This document shows, piece by piece, positions 15,177 through 23,742 of a stretch of 39,248 bases of DNA; position 1 is the stretch's first letter; each line of letters begins with the position of its first letter. This stretch comes from Rhodospirillales bacterium (GTDB lineage: Bacteria > Pseudomonadota > Alphaproteobacteria > ATCC43930 > CGMCC-115725), in the NCBI GenBank assembly GCA_019689675.1, contig JADGGZ010000011.1:1-39248 (forward strand). The letters run 5' to 3'. The position numbers and the translations under genes were made by a program. The notes beneath the pieces are model-generated. The model searched no databases. It worked only from the letters and a program-made list of their open reading frames with translations, and was not told the DNA's origin.

Positions 15177-16409
15177 TCATGAACCCGCTGTGAGGGCGGC
15201 AGCCGGCGTGCCGCGCCGCGCCGCCGGGGGAATGTGCGGCGCGACACGACCGCCGAGCTCGGCGAGGACGGCGAGGCCCTCGCGGATCACGGTCTCGACA
15301 TCCTCGGCCGTCATGCCGCGCCAGAGCGGCAAGCGCACGAGGCAGGCGCCGGCGCGGAGCGTCGCGCGCATCGGTCCGTGGACGCGACCGAAGCGCCGTC
15401 CGGCCGGGCTCGAATGGAGCGGCACGTAGTGGAACGGCGTGCCGATGCCGCGCTGGCGCAGCCGCGCGATGAACGCGTCGCGCGCCGCCGCGCTGGGCAG
15501 GAGGAGGTAGTAGAGGTGGCCGTTGTGCCGGCACTCGGCCGGGACGCTCGGCCGGACGACGATCCCCTCGCGCTCCGCCTCCTCGAAAGCGTCGTGATAA
15601 AGCATCCAGGTGCGGCGCCGGTCTTCAGCCGTCGCCGCGGCCTCCTCGAGCTGCCCCAGGAGGATCGCGGCAGTGATGTCGCTCGGCAGGAACGACGAGC
15701 CGACATCGACCCAGGTGTACTTGTCGACCTCGCCGCGAAGCATTTTCTGGCGATCGGTGCCCTTCTCCCACAGCACGAGCGCGCGCTCGATGAGCGCCTT
15801 GTCGCGAATGAGAAGCGCGCCGCCCTCGCCGCAGGAGGTGTTCTTCGTGTCGTGGAAGCTGATCGTGCCGAGATGGCCGATGCTGCCGAGCGCACGCCCC
15901 TTGTAGGTCGCCATCAGCCCCTGCGCCGCGTCCTCGACGACGTAGAGACCGTGCTGCTCGGCGATCGCCATGATCGCGTCCATGTCGCAGCCGACCCCGG
16001 CGTAGTGGACGGGGACGATCGCCTTCGTGCGCTTCGTGATGGCCGCGGCGACCCGCGCCGGGTCGAGGTTCTGCGTGCGTGGATCGATGTCGACGAAGAC
16101 CGGAATCGCCCCGCGCAGCACGAAGGCGTTCGCGGTCGAAACGAACGTGTAGGACGGCATCACGACCTCGTCGCCCGGCTTGATGCCGAGGAGGAGCGCG
16201 GCCATCTCGAGCGCCGCCGTGCAGGAGGACGTGAGAAGCGCCTTGGCGCAGCCCGTCGTGTCCTCGAGCCAGGTATGGCAGCGTGCGGTGAACGGACCCG
16301 CCCCTTGCCGGTGCGCGCTGGCGAGCGCCGCGCTCGCATAGGCGAGCTCGGCACGACCGAGATAGGGCCGATTGAACGGGACGCCCTTCTCGACGTCGGC
16401 GCTCTTCAT
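15177..16409 (-). CDS. DegT/DnrJ/EryC1-type sugar aminotransferase (WecE/RffA-like)
   Basis: A 410-residue PLP enzyme that aminates a nucleotide-linked 4-keto sugar, most like dTDP-4-dehydro-6-deoxyglucose (4-amino-fucose-forming) transaminases. Motifs are VPFNRPYLG at the N-terminus, TSSCTAALEMAALL, GDEVVMPSYTFVSTANAF, VEDAAQG and SFHDTKNTSCGEGGAL, where Lys189 should hold PLP. The C-terminal GTPFHYVPLHSSPAG is also WecE-like. The ATG at 16409 has AGGGGGTGG in front. It is upstream of, and coupled to, the PhyH-family gene and divergent from a glycosyltransferase. No nucleotide-sugar dehydratase is in the window, so the donor must come from elsewhere. Confidence 0.92.
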   Translation of the reverse strand: MKSADVEKGVPFNRPYLGRAELAYASAALASAHRQGAGPFTARCHTWLEDTTGCAKALLTSSCTAALEMAALLLGIKPGDEVVMPSYTFVSTANAFVLRGAIPVFVDIDPRTQNLDPARVAAAITKRTKAIVPVHYAGVGCDMDAIMAIAEQHGLYVVEDAAQGLMATYKGRALGSIGHLGTISFHDTKNTSCGEGGALLIRDKALIERALVLWEKGTDRQKMLRGEVDKYTWVDVGSSFLPSDITAAILLGQLEEAAATAEDRRRTWMLYHDAFEEAEREGIVVRPSVPAECRHNGHLYYLLLPSAAARDAFIARLRQRGIGTPFHYVPLHSSPAGRRFGRVHGPMRATLRAGACLVRLPLWRGMTAEDVETVIREGLAVLAELGGRVAPHIPPAARRGTPAAALTAGS

Positions 16410-16559
16410 GACCACCCCCTATCGACCGCAACGAACGCGGATAAATCGCGTGGAGGTAGCGATGGTTCCTCGAGTGACGAAAAAATAGCTGGGGGTGGAA
16501 CGTTTGGCGGACAGAAGACGTTGCTGCCTCGCCTTTAGGTTCGACGTCGCAGGGCCCGG

Positions 16560-17597
16560 ATGCGTCCGCTCGTCAGTATTATCGTTTCGAGCTACAATTA
16601 CGCGGCGTATCTGCGCCAGGCGATCGACAGCGCGCTCGGCCAGACCTACGAGCGCATCGAGGTGATCGTCGTCGACGACGGCTCGACCGACGCCTCGCCC
16701 GACATCATCCGCAGCTACGGCGACCGCGTCATTCCGGTTTTCCGGCAGAACGGCGGTCAGGCGGCGTCACAGAACTCGGGCTTCGCCGCCTCCTCGGGCG
16801 ATATCGTCCTCATCCTCGACTCCGACGATTATCTCGCCCCCGAGGCGATCGAAGCGGTCGTCGACGCGTGGCGCCCGGGCACCGTCAAGGCGCAATTCTA
16901 CCTTTCCGCCGTCGACGCGAAGGGAAACCCGCTCGGCGTCCGTCTTCCGAACATCCCGATGGTGCACGGCGACGTCCGGCCGCTCGTCGAGCTCTACGGC
17001 TACTATCCGAGCCCGCCGACCAGCGGGAACGCCTATGCGCGCGCCTTCCTCGAGCGCTTCCTGCCGATGGACGAGACGGCGTGGCGGCGCGGCCCCGATG
17101 GGCTCTTGAACGCCCTCAGCGCGCTCTCGGGACCGGTCGTCTCGATCGAGCGGAGCCTCGGCTTCTATCGGATCCACGGCCGCAACATGTACGCGGGCGC
17201 GATCGATCTGCCGCTCATACGCGCCAACATGCGCAACGAGCTCGACCGCGACGCGGCGATCCGTGCCGAGCTCGTGCGTCAGGGGCGGCGGCCACCGTCC
17301 CGCCTCGCCCTCAACATCCCGGCGCATTGCAAGGCGCGGCTGATCTCGCTCCGCCTCGACCCCGAGGGACATCCCGTTCCGGGCGATCTCGTCGGACGGC
17401 TGGCGCTCGACGGCATCGTTTCGTGCTGGCGCTTTCCCCATCTCACGCCCGGAAAGCGGCTCCTCGCCAGCCTCGCCTTCCCGCTCATCGCGGTGATGCC
17501 GCGGGGCCTCCTCCTGCGCCTGCTGGAGCCCATCTTCCGCGACACCAAGCGCGTCCCGAGCTTCCGCCCGCGGCACGCCGTCGCCGCCGCCGGCTGA
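16560..17597 (+). CDS. Family 2 glycosyltransferase
   Basis: A 345-residue GT-A fold transferase. The N-terminal domain (about 1-215) has VSIIVSSYNYAAYL, VIVVDDGSTD, NGGQAASQNSGF and the metal-binding LILDSDDYL. The C-terminal third is not typical and holds a hydrophobic patch (LLASLAFPLIAVMPRGLLLRLL) that could dock on the membrane. Donor and acceptor cannot be told. It is read away from the aminotransferase-oxygenase pair over a 150-bp gap, which suggests a shared surface-glycan task. The ATG at 16560 is the only reasonable start; GCAGGGCCCGG before it gives little ribosome-site signal. It ends 25 bases before the convergent ruvX. Confidence 0.92.
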   Translation: MRPLVSIIVSSYNYAAYLRQAIDSALGQTYERIEVIVVDDGSTDASPDIIRSYGDRVIPVFRQNGGQAASQNSGFAASSGDIVLILDSDDYLAPEAIEAVVDAWRPGTVKAQFYLSAVDAKGNPLGVRLPNIPMVHGDVRPLVELYGYYPSPPTSGNAYARAFLERFLPMDETAWRRGPDGLLNALSALSGPVVSIERSLGFYRIHGRNMYAGAIDLPLIRANMRNELDRDAAIRAELVRQGRRPPSRLALNIPAHCKARLISLRLDPEGHPVPGDLVGRLALDGIVSCWRFPHLTPGKRLLASLAFPLIAVMPRGLLLRLLEPIFRDTKRVPSFRPRHAVAAAG

Positions 17598-17622
17598 ACC
17601 TCCACGCGAAAGACCTACGCCG

Positions 17623-18096
17623 TTACCCCGGCTGCGGCCGCCGCAGCCAGTCTAGGAAGCCCTGGAGGATGTAGGCGGCCGCGACGCGGTCGATGATCTC
17701 GGCGCGGCGCTTGCGCGTCATGTCGTGGGCGATCATCTCGCGCTCGACCGCGGCGGTGGAGAGCCGCTCGTCCCAGAACGCCATCGGCAGGGGCAGATAG
17801 GGGTCGAGATTGGCCGCGAACTGGCGCACCGACTGGCAGCGCGGCCCCTCGCTGCCGTCCATCGACACGGGCAGGCCGATGACGATGCCGCCGACCCCGA
17901 GCTTCGTCGCGAGAAGCGCGAGGCGCTCGGCGTCGGGGCGGAACTTGGTCCGCCGGATCGTCTCGACCGGGCTCGCCACCATGCGCAGGGGATCGGAGAC
18001 CGCGACCCCGATCGTCTTCGTTCCGACGTCGAGCCCCATCAGGCGCTCGCCGGGCCGGAGGGCGGCGCCGAGGGCGGCGGGGTTGCTTATCGGCAT
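17623..18096 (-). CDS. ruvX: Holliday junction resolvase-like protein / pre-16S rRNA nuclease (YqgF)
   Basis: A 157-residue RNase H-fold protein of the YqgF/RuvX family, tied to the final trimming of the 16S rRNA 5' end and to junction resolution. The first catalytic Asp lies in [31 protein letters not shown] follows, then [11 protein letters not shown], with the terminal Asp in [17 protein letters not shown]. The ATG at 18096 gives the usual length. TTTATC, a -10-like element, ends 8 bases upstream with TTGTCG 18 bases before it, so its promoter overlaps that of the divergent gatC. Confidence 0.94.
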   Translation of the reverse strand: MPISNPAALGAALRPGERLMGLDVGTKTIGVAVSDPLRMVASPVETIRRTKFRPDAERLALLATKLGVGGIVIGLPVSMDGSEGPRCQSVRQFAANLDPYLPLPMAFWDERLSTAAVEREMIAHDMTRKRRAEIIDRVAAAYILQGFLDWLRRPQPG

Positions 18097-18110
18097 TTCG
18101 GGGTGATAAA
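18083..18110 (+). promoter_or_regulatory. Promoter of gatCAB, overlapping the ruvX promoter
   Basis: TTGCTT (18083-18088), a 16-base spacer and GATAAA (18105-18110) lie ahead of the gatC ATG at 18121. Read on the other strand, the same GATAAA is TTTATC and serves as a -10 candidate for ruvX. The gatC leader would be only a few bases long and lacks a ribosome site. Confidence 0.5.
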
Positions 18111-18120
18111 GCCCCGCGCC

Positions 18121-18408
18121 ATGTCCCTCGACAAGTCCGCCGTAGCGCATATCGCCACGCTGGCGCGCATCCGCGTCTCGGAGTCCGAGAAGGAGCAGCT
18201 CGTCCACGAGCTGAACAAAATCCTCCATTGGGTCGAGCAGCTCGGCGAGATCGAGACCGAGGGCGTCGAGCCCATGACCTCCGTCGCCGAGATGACGCTG
18301 CCGATGCGCGAGGACGTGGTGACCGACGGCAACCGCCGCGACGACATCCTCGGCAACGCGCCGGCGGCGGCGCACGGCTTCTTCACCGTGCCGAAGGTCG
18401 TCGAATGA
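18121..18408 (+). CDS. gatC: Asp/Glu-tRNA amidotransferase subunit C
   Basis: A 95-residue subunit that wraps around GatA and GatB and stabilises the GatCAB amidotransferase. The family pattern is clear: [16 protein letters not shown] near the start, [16 protein letters not shown], and the end [13 protein letters not shown]. The ATG at 18121 is the usual start. Its stop overlaps the gatA ATG (ATGA). It is the first gene of gatCAB, in the order usual for alphaproteobacteria. Confidence 0.95.
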   Translation: MSLDKSAVAHIATLARIRVSESEKEQLVHELNKILHWVEQLGEIETEGVEPMTSVAEMTLPMREDVVTDGNRRDDILGNAPAAAHGFFTVPKVVE

Positions 18409-19883
18409 CCGCGCTCACCCGGCTCACCATCGCCGAAGCGCGCGCAGGGCTCGCGAAGAAGGAGTTCTCCGCGCGCGAGCTCGCGCGCGCCTTCACCGCC
18501 GCCGTCGAGCGCGCGAAGCCCCTCAACGCCTTCATCACCGAGACGCCCGAGAAGGCGCTCGAGATGGCCGACGCGTCGGACGCGCGGCGCGCCCGCGGCG
18601 AGGCGCTGCCGCTCGACGGAATTCCGCTCGGCATCAAGGATCTCTTCTGCACGAAGGGCATCCTTACCACCGCCGGGAGCCACATTCTCGACGGGTTCCA
18701 TCCGCCCTACGAGTCGACCGTGACGCAGAAGCTCTGGGACGCGGGCGCGGTCTGTCTCGGCAAGCTCAACATGGACGAGTTCGCGATGGGCTCGTCGAAC
18801 ACCACGTCCTATTACGGCCCGGTCGAGAGCCCGTGGCGGCGCCCCGGCGACAACCGGCCGCTGGTGCCGGGCGGCTCCTCCGGCGGCTCCGCGGCGGCGG
18901 TCGCGGCGCGCGCGGTGATGGCCGCGACCGGCACCGACACCGGCGGCTCGATCCGCCAGCCCGCCGGGTTCTGCGGCATCGTCGGAATGAAGCCGACCTA
19001 CGGGCGCTGCTCGCGCTGGGGCATCGTCGCCTTCGCGTCCTCGCTCGACCAGGCGGGACCGATGACGCGAACGGTGCGCGACGCCGCGATCATGCTCGGC
19101 GTCATGGCCGGGCACGACCCCAAGGACTCGACCTCGGCGCCGCTGCCGGTGCCCGATTTCGAGAAGGCGCTCACCGGCGACGTGCGCGGTCTCAAGGTCG
19201 GCATTCCCCGGGAGTATCGCGTCGACGGCATGCCGGCCGAGATCGAGCGGCTCTGGGCCGAGGGCGTCGAATGGCTGAAGGCGGCCGGCGCGCAACCGGT
19301 CGAGATCAGCCTCAAGATGACGAAATACGCGCTGCCGACCTACTACATCATCGCGCCGGCGGAAGCCTCCTCGAACCTCGCGCGCTACGACGGCGTGCGC
19401 TTCGGCCTGCGCGTCGAGGAGGGGCAGAGCCTCGACGACATGTACGAGGCGACGCGCGCCGCCGGCTTCGGCGCCGAGGTGAAGCGGCGCATCATGATCG
19501 GCACCTACGTGCTCTCGGCCGGCTATTACGACGCCTACTACTTGAAGGCGCAGCGCGTCCGCAAGCTCATCGCCAACGACTTCAAGGCGGCGTTCGAGCA
19601 CTGCGACGTGATCCTGACCCCGACCGCGCCTTCCGCCGCGTTCGCGATCGGCGAGAAGTCGGACGACCCGATCGCGATGTACCTCAACGACGTCTTCACC
19701 GTGCCGGTGAACCTGGCGGGGCTGCCGGGACTTTCCGTCCCTGCGGGCCTTTCCTCCGAGGGCCTGCCCTTGGGGCTCCAGGTGATCGGCCGCGCCTTCG
19801 ACGAGGAAACGGTCCTGAGGGTCGGCGAGGTGATCGAGAAGGCGGCCGCGTTCACCGCGGAGCCGGCTTTCACGGCAGGGTGA
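18405..19883 (+). CDS. gatA: Asp/Glu-tRNA amidotransferase subunit A
   Basis: A 492-residue glutaminase subunit of the amidase-signature family; it releases ammonia from glutamine for the conversion of Glu-tRNA-Gln (and Asp-tRNA-Asn) to the amide form. The catalytic Ser-cisSer-Lys triad is present: Lys78 in GIKDLFC, the Ser158/159 pair in [10 protein letters not shown], and Ser182 in [25 protein letters not shown] is the GatA-specific block. Start by ATGA overlap with gatC. The stop lies 5 bases before gatB. Confidence 0.97.
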   Translation: MTALTRLTIAEARAGLAKKEFSARELARAFTAAVERAKPLNAFITETPEKALEMADASDARRARGEALPLDGIPLGIKDLFCTKGILTTAGSHILDGFHPPYESTVTQKLWDAGAVCLGKLNMDEFAMGSSNTTSYYGPVESPWRRPGDNRPLVPGGSSGGSAAAVAARAVMAATGTDTGGSIRQPAGFCGIVGMKPTYGRCSRWGIVAFASSLDQAGPMTRTVRDAAIMLGVMAGHDPKDSTSAPLPVPDFEKALTGDVRGLKVGIPREYRVDGMPAEIERLWAEGVEWLKAAGAQPVEISLKMTKYALPTYYIIAPAEASSNLARYDGVRFGLRVEEGQSLDDMYEATRAAGFGAEVKRRIMIGTYVLSAGYYDAYYLKAQRVRKLIANDFKAAFEHCDVILTPTAPSAAFAIGEKSDDPIAMYLNDVFTVPVNLAGLPGLSVPAGLSSEGLPLGLQVIGRAFDEETVLRVGEVIEKAAAFTAEPAFTAG

Positions 19884-19888
19884 GATCG

Positions 19889-21337
19889 ATGCTGATCGAG
19901 GGAAAGACCGGGCCCTGGGAGATCGTCATCGGGCTCGAGGTGCATGCCCAGGTGATCTCGAAGGCGAAGCTCTTCTCGGGCGCCGCGACCGACTTCGGCG
20001 CCGAGCCGAACACGCAGGTGTCGCCCGTCGACGCCGCCTTCCCCGGCATGCTGCCGGTGATCAACCGCTTCTGCGTCGAGCAGGCGGTGCGCACCGGGCT
20101 CGGGCTCGAGGCGCAGATCAACCTCGTCTCGGTGTTCGACCGGAAGAACTATTTCTACGCCGACCTTCCGGCCGGCTATCAGATCTCGCAGTACCAGCGG
20201 CCGATCGTCGGCAAGGGAAAGATCACGCTCGATCTGCCCGGCGGCGAGACGCGCGAGGTCGGCATCACGCGCCTCCACCTCGAGCAGGACGCGGGCAAGA
20301 GCCTCCACGACCAGCACCCGACCAAGACCTACGTCGACCTCAACCGGGCCGGCGTCGCGCTCATGGAGATCGTCTCCGAGCCCGACATGCGCAGCCCCGA
20401 GGAGGCGGGCGCGTACCTCAAGAAGCTGCGCTCGATCCTGCGCTATCTCGGCACCTGCGACGGCAACATGGAGGAAGGCTCCATGCGCTGCGACTGCAAC
20501 GTCTCGGTGCGCCGTCCGGGCGAGCCCTACGGCACGCGCTGCGAGATCAAGAACGTGAACTCGGTGCGCTTCGTCATGCAGGCGATCGAGTACGAGGCGC
20601 GGCGCCAGATCGAGGTGCTGGAGGACGGCGGCACGATCCGGCAGGAGACGCGGCTCTTCGATTCCGGGCGCGGCGTCACAAGGCCGATGCGCACGAAAGA
20701 GCACGCGCACGACTATCGCTACTTCCCCGATCCCGACCTTCTGCCGCTCGTGCTCGACCCCGCCTGGGTCGAGGAGATCCGCAACAGCCTTCCCGAGCTG
20801 CCCGACGCCAAGAAGGCGCGCTTCATGCGCGAGTACAAGCTCTCCGCCTACGATGCGGGCGTGCTCGCGGCGGAGCGCGAGAGCGCCGACTACTACGAGC
20901 GCGTCGCGAAGGGCCGCGATCCCAAGCAGGCGGCGAACTTCGTCATGGGCGACCTCTTCGGCGCGCTCAACAGGCTCGGCGTCGGCATCGACCGCTCGCC
21001 GGTCTCAGCGGAGAACCTCGGGCGCCTCATCGATCTCGTCGCCGACGGCACGATCTCGGGACGGCTCGCCAAGGACGTGTTCGCGGCGATGGTCGAGACC
21101 GGGCAGGACCCGGCGACGATCGTCGAGGAGCGGGGCCTTCGCCAGGTGACCGACACGGCAGCGATCGAGCAGGCGATCGACGCGGTGATGGCGAGGGAGG
21201 CGGCGAAGGTCGCCGAGTATCGCGGCGGCAAGGAGAAGCTCTTCGGCTACTTCGTCGGCCAGGTGATGAAGGCGACCCAAGGCAAGGCGAACCCGGCGGT
21301 GGTCAACGATCTCCTGCGTAAGAAGCTCGCCGGCTGA
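19889..21337 (+). CDS. gatB: Asp/Glu-tRNA amidotransferase subunit B
   Basis: A 482-residue subunit that binds the mischarged tRNA, phosphorylates the glutamyl or aspartyl group and receives ammonia from GatA. GLEVHAQV at the N-terminus, [41 protein letters not shown], and the zinc-site-like C-x-C region ([10 protein letters not shown]) are present, with the helical YqeY-like tail ([20 protein letters not shown]). The ATG at 19889 follows GCAGGGTGAG. It closes gatCAB; the message probably ends in the AT-rich region before 21400, though no clear terminator stem was seen. Confidence 0.97.
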   Translation: MLIEGKTGPWEIVIGLEVHAQVISKAKLFSGAATDFGAEPNTQVSPVDAAFPGMLPVINRFCVEQAVRTGLGLEAQINLVSVFDRKNYFYADLPAGYQISQYQRPIVGKGKITLDLPGGETREVGITRLHLEQDAGKSLHDQHPTKTYVDLNRAGVALMEIVSEPDMRSPEEAGAYLKKLRSILRYLGTCDGNMEEGSMRCDCNVSVRRPGEPYGTRCEIKNVNSVRFVMQAIEYEARRQIEVLEDGGTIRQETRLFDSGRGVTRPMRTKEHAHDYRYFPDPDLLPLVLDPAWVEEIRNSLPELPDAKKARFMREYKLSAYDAGVLAAERESADYYERVAKGRDPKQAANFVMGDLFGALNRLGVGIDRSPVSAENLGRLIDLVADGTISGRLAKDVFAAMVETGQDPATIVEERGLRQVTDTAAIEQAIDAVMAREAAKVAEYRGGKEKLFGYFVGQVMKATQGKANPAVVNDLLRKKLAG

Positions 21338-21358
21338 GCCCCGCGCGGAGGTCTCTTA

Positions 21359-21384
21359 TCTTTTGGTTAATTTTTCTTTTGGTT
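21359..21384 (+). promoter_or_regulatory. Tandem 10-mer TCTTTTGGTT in an AT-rich upstream region
   Basis: TCTTTTGGTT occurs at 21359-21368 and again, identical, at 21375-21384, a 16-base period. The tract is strikingly AT-rich for this genome and lies about 55-80 bases before the start of the 593-residue gene, so it could be a pair of regulator sites or an UP-like element. No clean -35/-10 pair was found around it. Confidence 0.45.
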
Positions 21385-21420
21385 GAACAACCCGATCGGA
21401 TAAGCTGACCCGCCTAAACA

Positions 21421-21429
21421 GGGGGGGGG
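21421..21429 (+). repeat. Run of nine G in the leader of the 593-residue gene
   Basis: Nine consecutive G residues are followed by AGAGAGG and the ATG at 21437. The run touches the ribosome site, so a change in its length would shift spacing to any promoter or ribosome-site elements; it does not lie in coding sequence. Confidence 0.5.
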
Positions 21430-21436
21430 AGAGAGG

Positions 21437-23218
21437 ATGGGTCAGCTCGGCTCGGTCTTCGGCCGCCTATTCGGTACTGCGATCTGCGTGCTCCTGTCGG
21501 CCGCTCTCGGCGACACCGCATCCGCACAAGGCGTGATCATCCCGTACAGGTCTGGGGAAGTCATCAGTCCCGAGGAGAACCGGCGGCTCGCGCGCTGGCA
21601 GCGAGAGCACTGGGAAGAGATCGTCAAAGAAATCGACGAGAATATCGAAGAATACAACAGGAAATGGAGGGAGCTTTACAAGGAAAAGGAACCAGAGCGG
21701 AAGGCGTACGAGGCTCGCCTCGAGCAGTATTTCGACGCGCACCGGATTCCCGGCTTCGGCATGTACCTCCATGCGAACATCGGAGAGGACGGACTTTACG
21801 AAAGCGCCAGGGTCCTGTGGGTGGACAAGTTCAACAATCCCCACTACGAAGCCGAGTTCGACGCCAACGGGAACGTCGTTTCCGAGGTCCACATAACGCC
21901 CTACGGCAGGGTGATGCAGACCATTCAATCGCATCGCCCTCCGGACGCACAACGCAGCCCGGACATAGAGACGTCGTACGACATCAACCGCAACGTCTAC
22001 GTCAGCCGTGTCACCTGGGCCGACAAAGAGGGGCGGACGCGATCGCGTCTGGCGTTCAACGAGGAGGGCGTCGCGTACTGGGGCGTCAATTACGGGCCCG
22101 ACGGGCGCCGAACGGGCGGCTTCTACGACGAGAGGCTGCTGCCGAAGACGCGCGAGGAGCAACGCCTCGAGACGGTGCCGATCCTGCGGATCGCGACGCA
22201 GCCCTGCGAGCAATGCCGTGCCATTACCGAACGGCGGAACGAGCTCGCCCGCGAGCTCAACTGGATCGCCCTCGACCTCAACGACACCGCTGAGCGCCAC
22301 TGGAACGAGGGCAAGGGCCATGCGGCCCGCCCCGCCGAGTATCGCCCGGACGCGAAAAGGGACGAGCCGCCGCACCAGCCTGACGGGGCGGTAGGGCAGC
22401 CTCCGCTCCGCATGAGGCACGAACACCTCCTGCGGCTCTGGCGCGCCTTCAAGAAGGAGTTCGACGCCGCCGACGCCGAGATGAGGGAATGCGAACGGGT
22501 CTGCCGCCCGAGCATCGAAGCCTCGCCCGCCATCGCACCCAATTTCACGGTCGGTGCCTTCGGCGGGTTCGCGCGGACGCCCTATGACGGCCGCGTCACC
22601 TCGACCGCGCTCGCGGCGGACGAGTCGGGCGGCCTCGGCGACACGATGGGTTTCGCCGGCTTCGACGCGCGGCTCTATCTGCGCGCGATCGGTCAGCTCG
22701 GCCTCGCCGACCAGGTCGCGCTCTACACACCGAACCTCTTCCTGCAGTTCCAATATCTGCACTACTTCAACAACGAGCGCCGGAACCTCTTCGCGACCCT
22801 CCACAATGCGATCACGCGCGACACGGGACTCAGCGTCGAGGAGAAGAACGCGCTCCGCTTCCTGCTCGGCGCCACCTTCGCGCTCCGCCCCGACCTCGCG
22901 TTCTCGCTGATGGCCGGCGCCCAGATGATGCGCTCCGAGATCACCGGCATCTCGCGCGAGACCCTCGGCGGCGGCGCCGAGGATCAGGTCTTCCGCCGGA
23001 ACCGGACGATGTGGTCGCCCTATGTCGGGGTCGAGCTCGCCTACGCGCTCGCGCTCGGCGGCGACGTCAACGCGCAAATCTTCCTCGCAGCGGGCGCCGC
23101 CTGGATGGGCGACACCAGAGTCTCCGGCAACTCGAGCAATTTCGGCTTCGACTACGATTTCAAGGTCGAAGGCGGGATCCGGCCGGAGCTCCTCTTCGGC
23201 GTCCGGCTCGCGTGGTGA
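21437..23218 (+). CDS. Large exported protein with C-terminal barrel-like domain, unknown family
   Basis: A 593-residue protein I do not recognise. A signal peptide (residues 1-30, cleavage at ASA-Q) comes first. Residues about 44-103 are a highly charged Glu/Arg/Lys/Trp helix, likely coiled coil. Residues 115-235 are beta-rich, with repeats of the type D/N-G-N or E-G-x in hairpins (FDANGNVVSEVHI, FNEEGVAYWGVNY). Two cysteine pairs follow, Cys257-Cys260 (CEQC) and Cys352-Cys356, bracketing a helical segment. From about 375 the sequence looks like outer-membrane strands (VGAFGGFARTPYDG, FAGFDARLYLRAI, VELAYALALGG) and ends in VRLAW, an aromatic terminal residue as in Omp proteins. It has a strong ribosome site (GAGAGG) and no operon partners. 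A surface protein is likely; function is open. Confidence 0.7.
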   Translation: MGQLGSVFGRLFGTAICVLLSAALGDTASAQGVIIPYRSGEVISPEENRRLARWQREHWEEIVKEIDENIEEYNRKWRELYKEKEPERKAYEARLEQYFDAHRIPGFGMYLHANIGEDGLYESARVLWVDKFNNPHYEAEFDANGNVVSEVHITPYGRVMQTIQSHRPPDAQRSPDIETSYDINRNVYVSRVTWADKEGRTRSRLAFNEEGVAYWGVNYGPDGRRTGGFYDERLLPKTREEQRLETVPILRIATQPCEQCRAITERRNELARELNWIALDLNDTAERHWNEGKGHAARPAEYRPDAKRDEPPHQPDGAVGQPPLRMRHEHLLRLWRAFKKEFDAADAEMRECERVCRPSIEASPAIAPNFTVGAFGGFARTPYDGRVTSTALAADESGGLGDTMGFAGFDARLYLRAIGQLGLADQVALYTPNLFLQFQYLHYFNNERRNLFATLHNAITRDTGLSVEEKNALRFLLGATFALRPDLAFSLMAGAQMMRSEITGISRETLGGGAEDQVFRRNRTMWSPYVGVELAYALALGGDVNAQIFLAAGAAWMGDTRVSGNSSNFGFDYDFKVEGGIRPELLFGVRLAW

Positions 23219-23235
23219 GAGGCTGAGCGGCTCCA

Positions 23236-23288
23236 CCCGCGAGAGCGGGGGCGACGGGAAGAATCGGGGCCGATCCCGCTTCCGCGGG
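23236..23288. repeat. Two REP-like hairpins after the 593-residue gene
   Basis: CCCGC-GAGA-GCGGG (23236-23249) and CCCGC-TTCC-GCGGG (23275-23288), the second followed by AACGACG, lie in the 265-bp gap between 23218 and 23484. They may terminate the upstream message or be REP-type repeats. The rest of this gap shows nothing recognisable. Confidence 0.4.
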
Positions 23289-23483
23289 AACGACGCGGGC
23301 GGGTCGGCCGCCGCCGCTCGCGGCGTCGCATCGTCGCGCCCCAGCGACAAAGAGGCGGGTTGCCAAGCCCCGCCGGCTCGCTATACCACGCGTTGAACCC
23401 CCGGGCGTCGGCGAGAAGCCGTCGGGTCCACGACCGCCGCAGCCTTGCGCCCGATACCGACCGCTCCTGAAGGAGGGGGCGAC

Positions 23484-23657
23484 GTGCAATCTTCGAGGGC
23501 GCGCTACGAGGACGATCGCCGGCTCGGCACGCTCGCCGAGGAACCGAAAGTCGAGCGATGGAGCCGGAGCGCGCGTTTCTTCTTCATCATCGGCGCAGCC
23601 ACGCTGTGCTGGCTCGTTCCGGCGCTCGCCGTCTATCTCCTGATCGCCGCCTTCTGA
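23484..23657 (+). CDS. Small single-pass membrane protein
   Basis: A 57-residue protein with a charged N-terminal half (RARYEDDRRLGTLAEEPKVERWSR) and one transmembrane helix (FFFIIGAATLCWLVPALAVYLLIAAF) at the end. The GTG at 23484 is chosen for the perfect AAGGAGGGGG before it; a longer in-frame form would swallow that ribosome site. No family recognised. It stands alone upstream of the TauE/SafE permease gene, with a GC-rich hairpin (23685-23702) in between. Confidence 0.65.
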   Translation: MQSSRARYEDDRRLGTLAEEPKVERWSRSARFFFIIGAATLCWLVPALAVYLLIAAF

Positions 23658-23742
23658 GAGCCGCCCTCCTCGCCCCGAAGCCGCCCGCCGACGGAACGGC
23701 GGCGGGAAGCCGCGCGTAGTCAGGCTGGCGGGCCATCGAGCC

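Noticed and set aside
16412-16498. Inverted repeat CCACCCCC / GGGGGTGG flanking the aminotransferase-glycosyltransferase gap
   Set aside because: One arm is simply the ribosome site of the aminotransferase, the arms are 71 bases apart, and G-rich octamers are common here; chance is sufficient.
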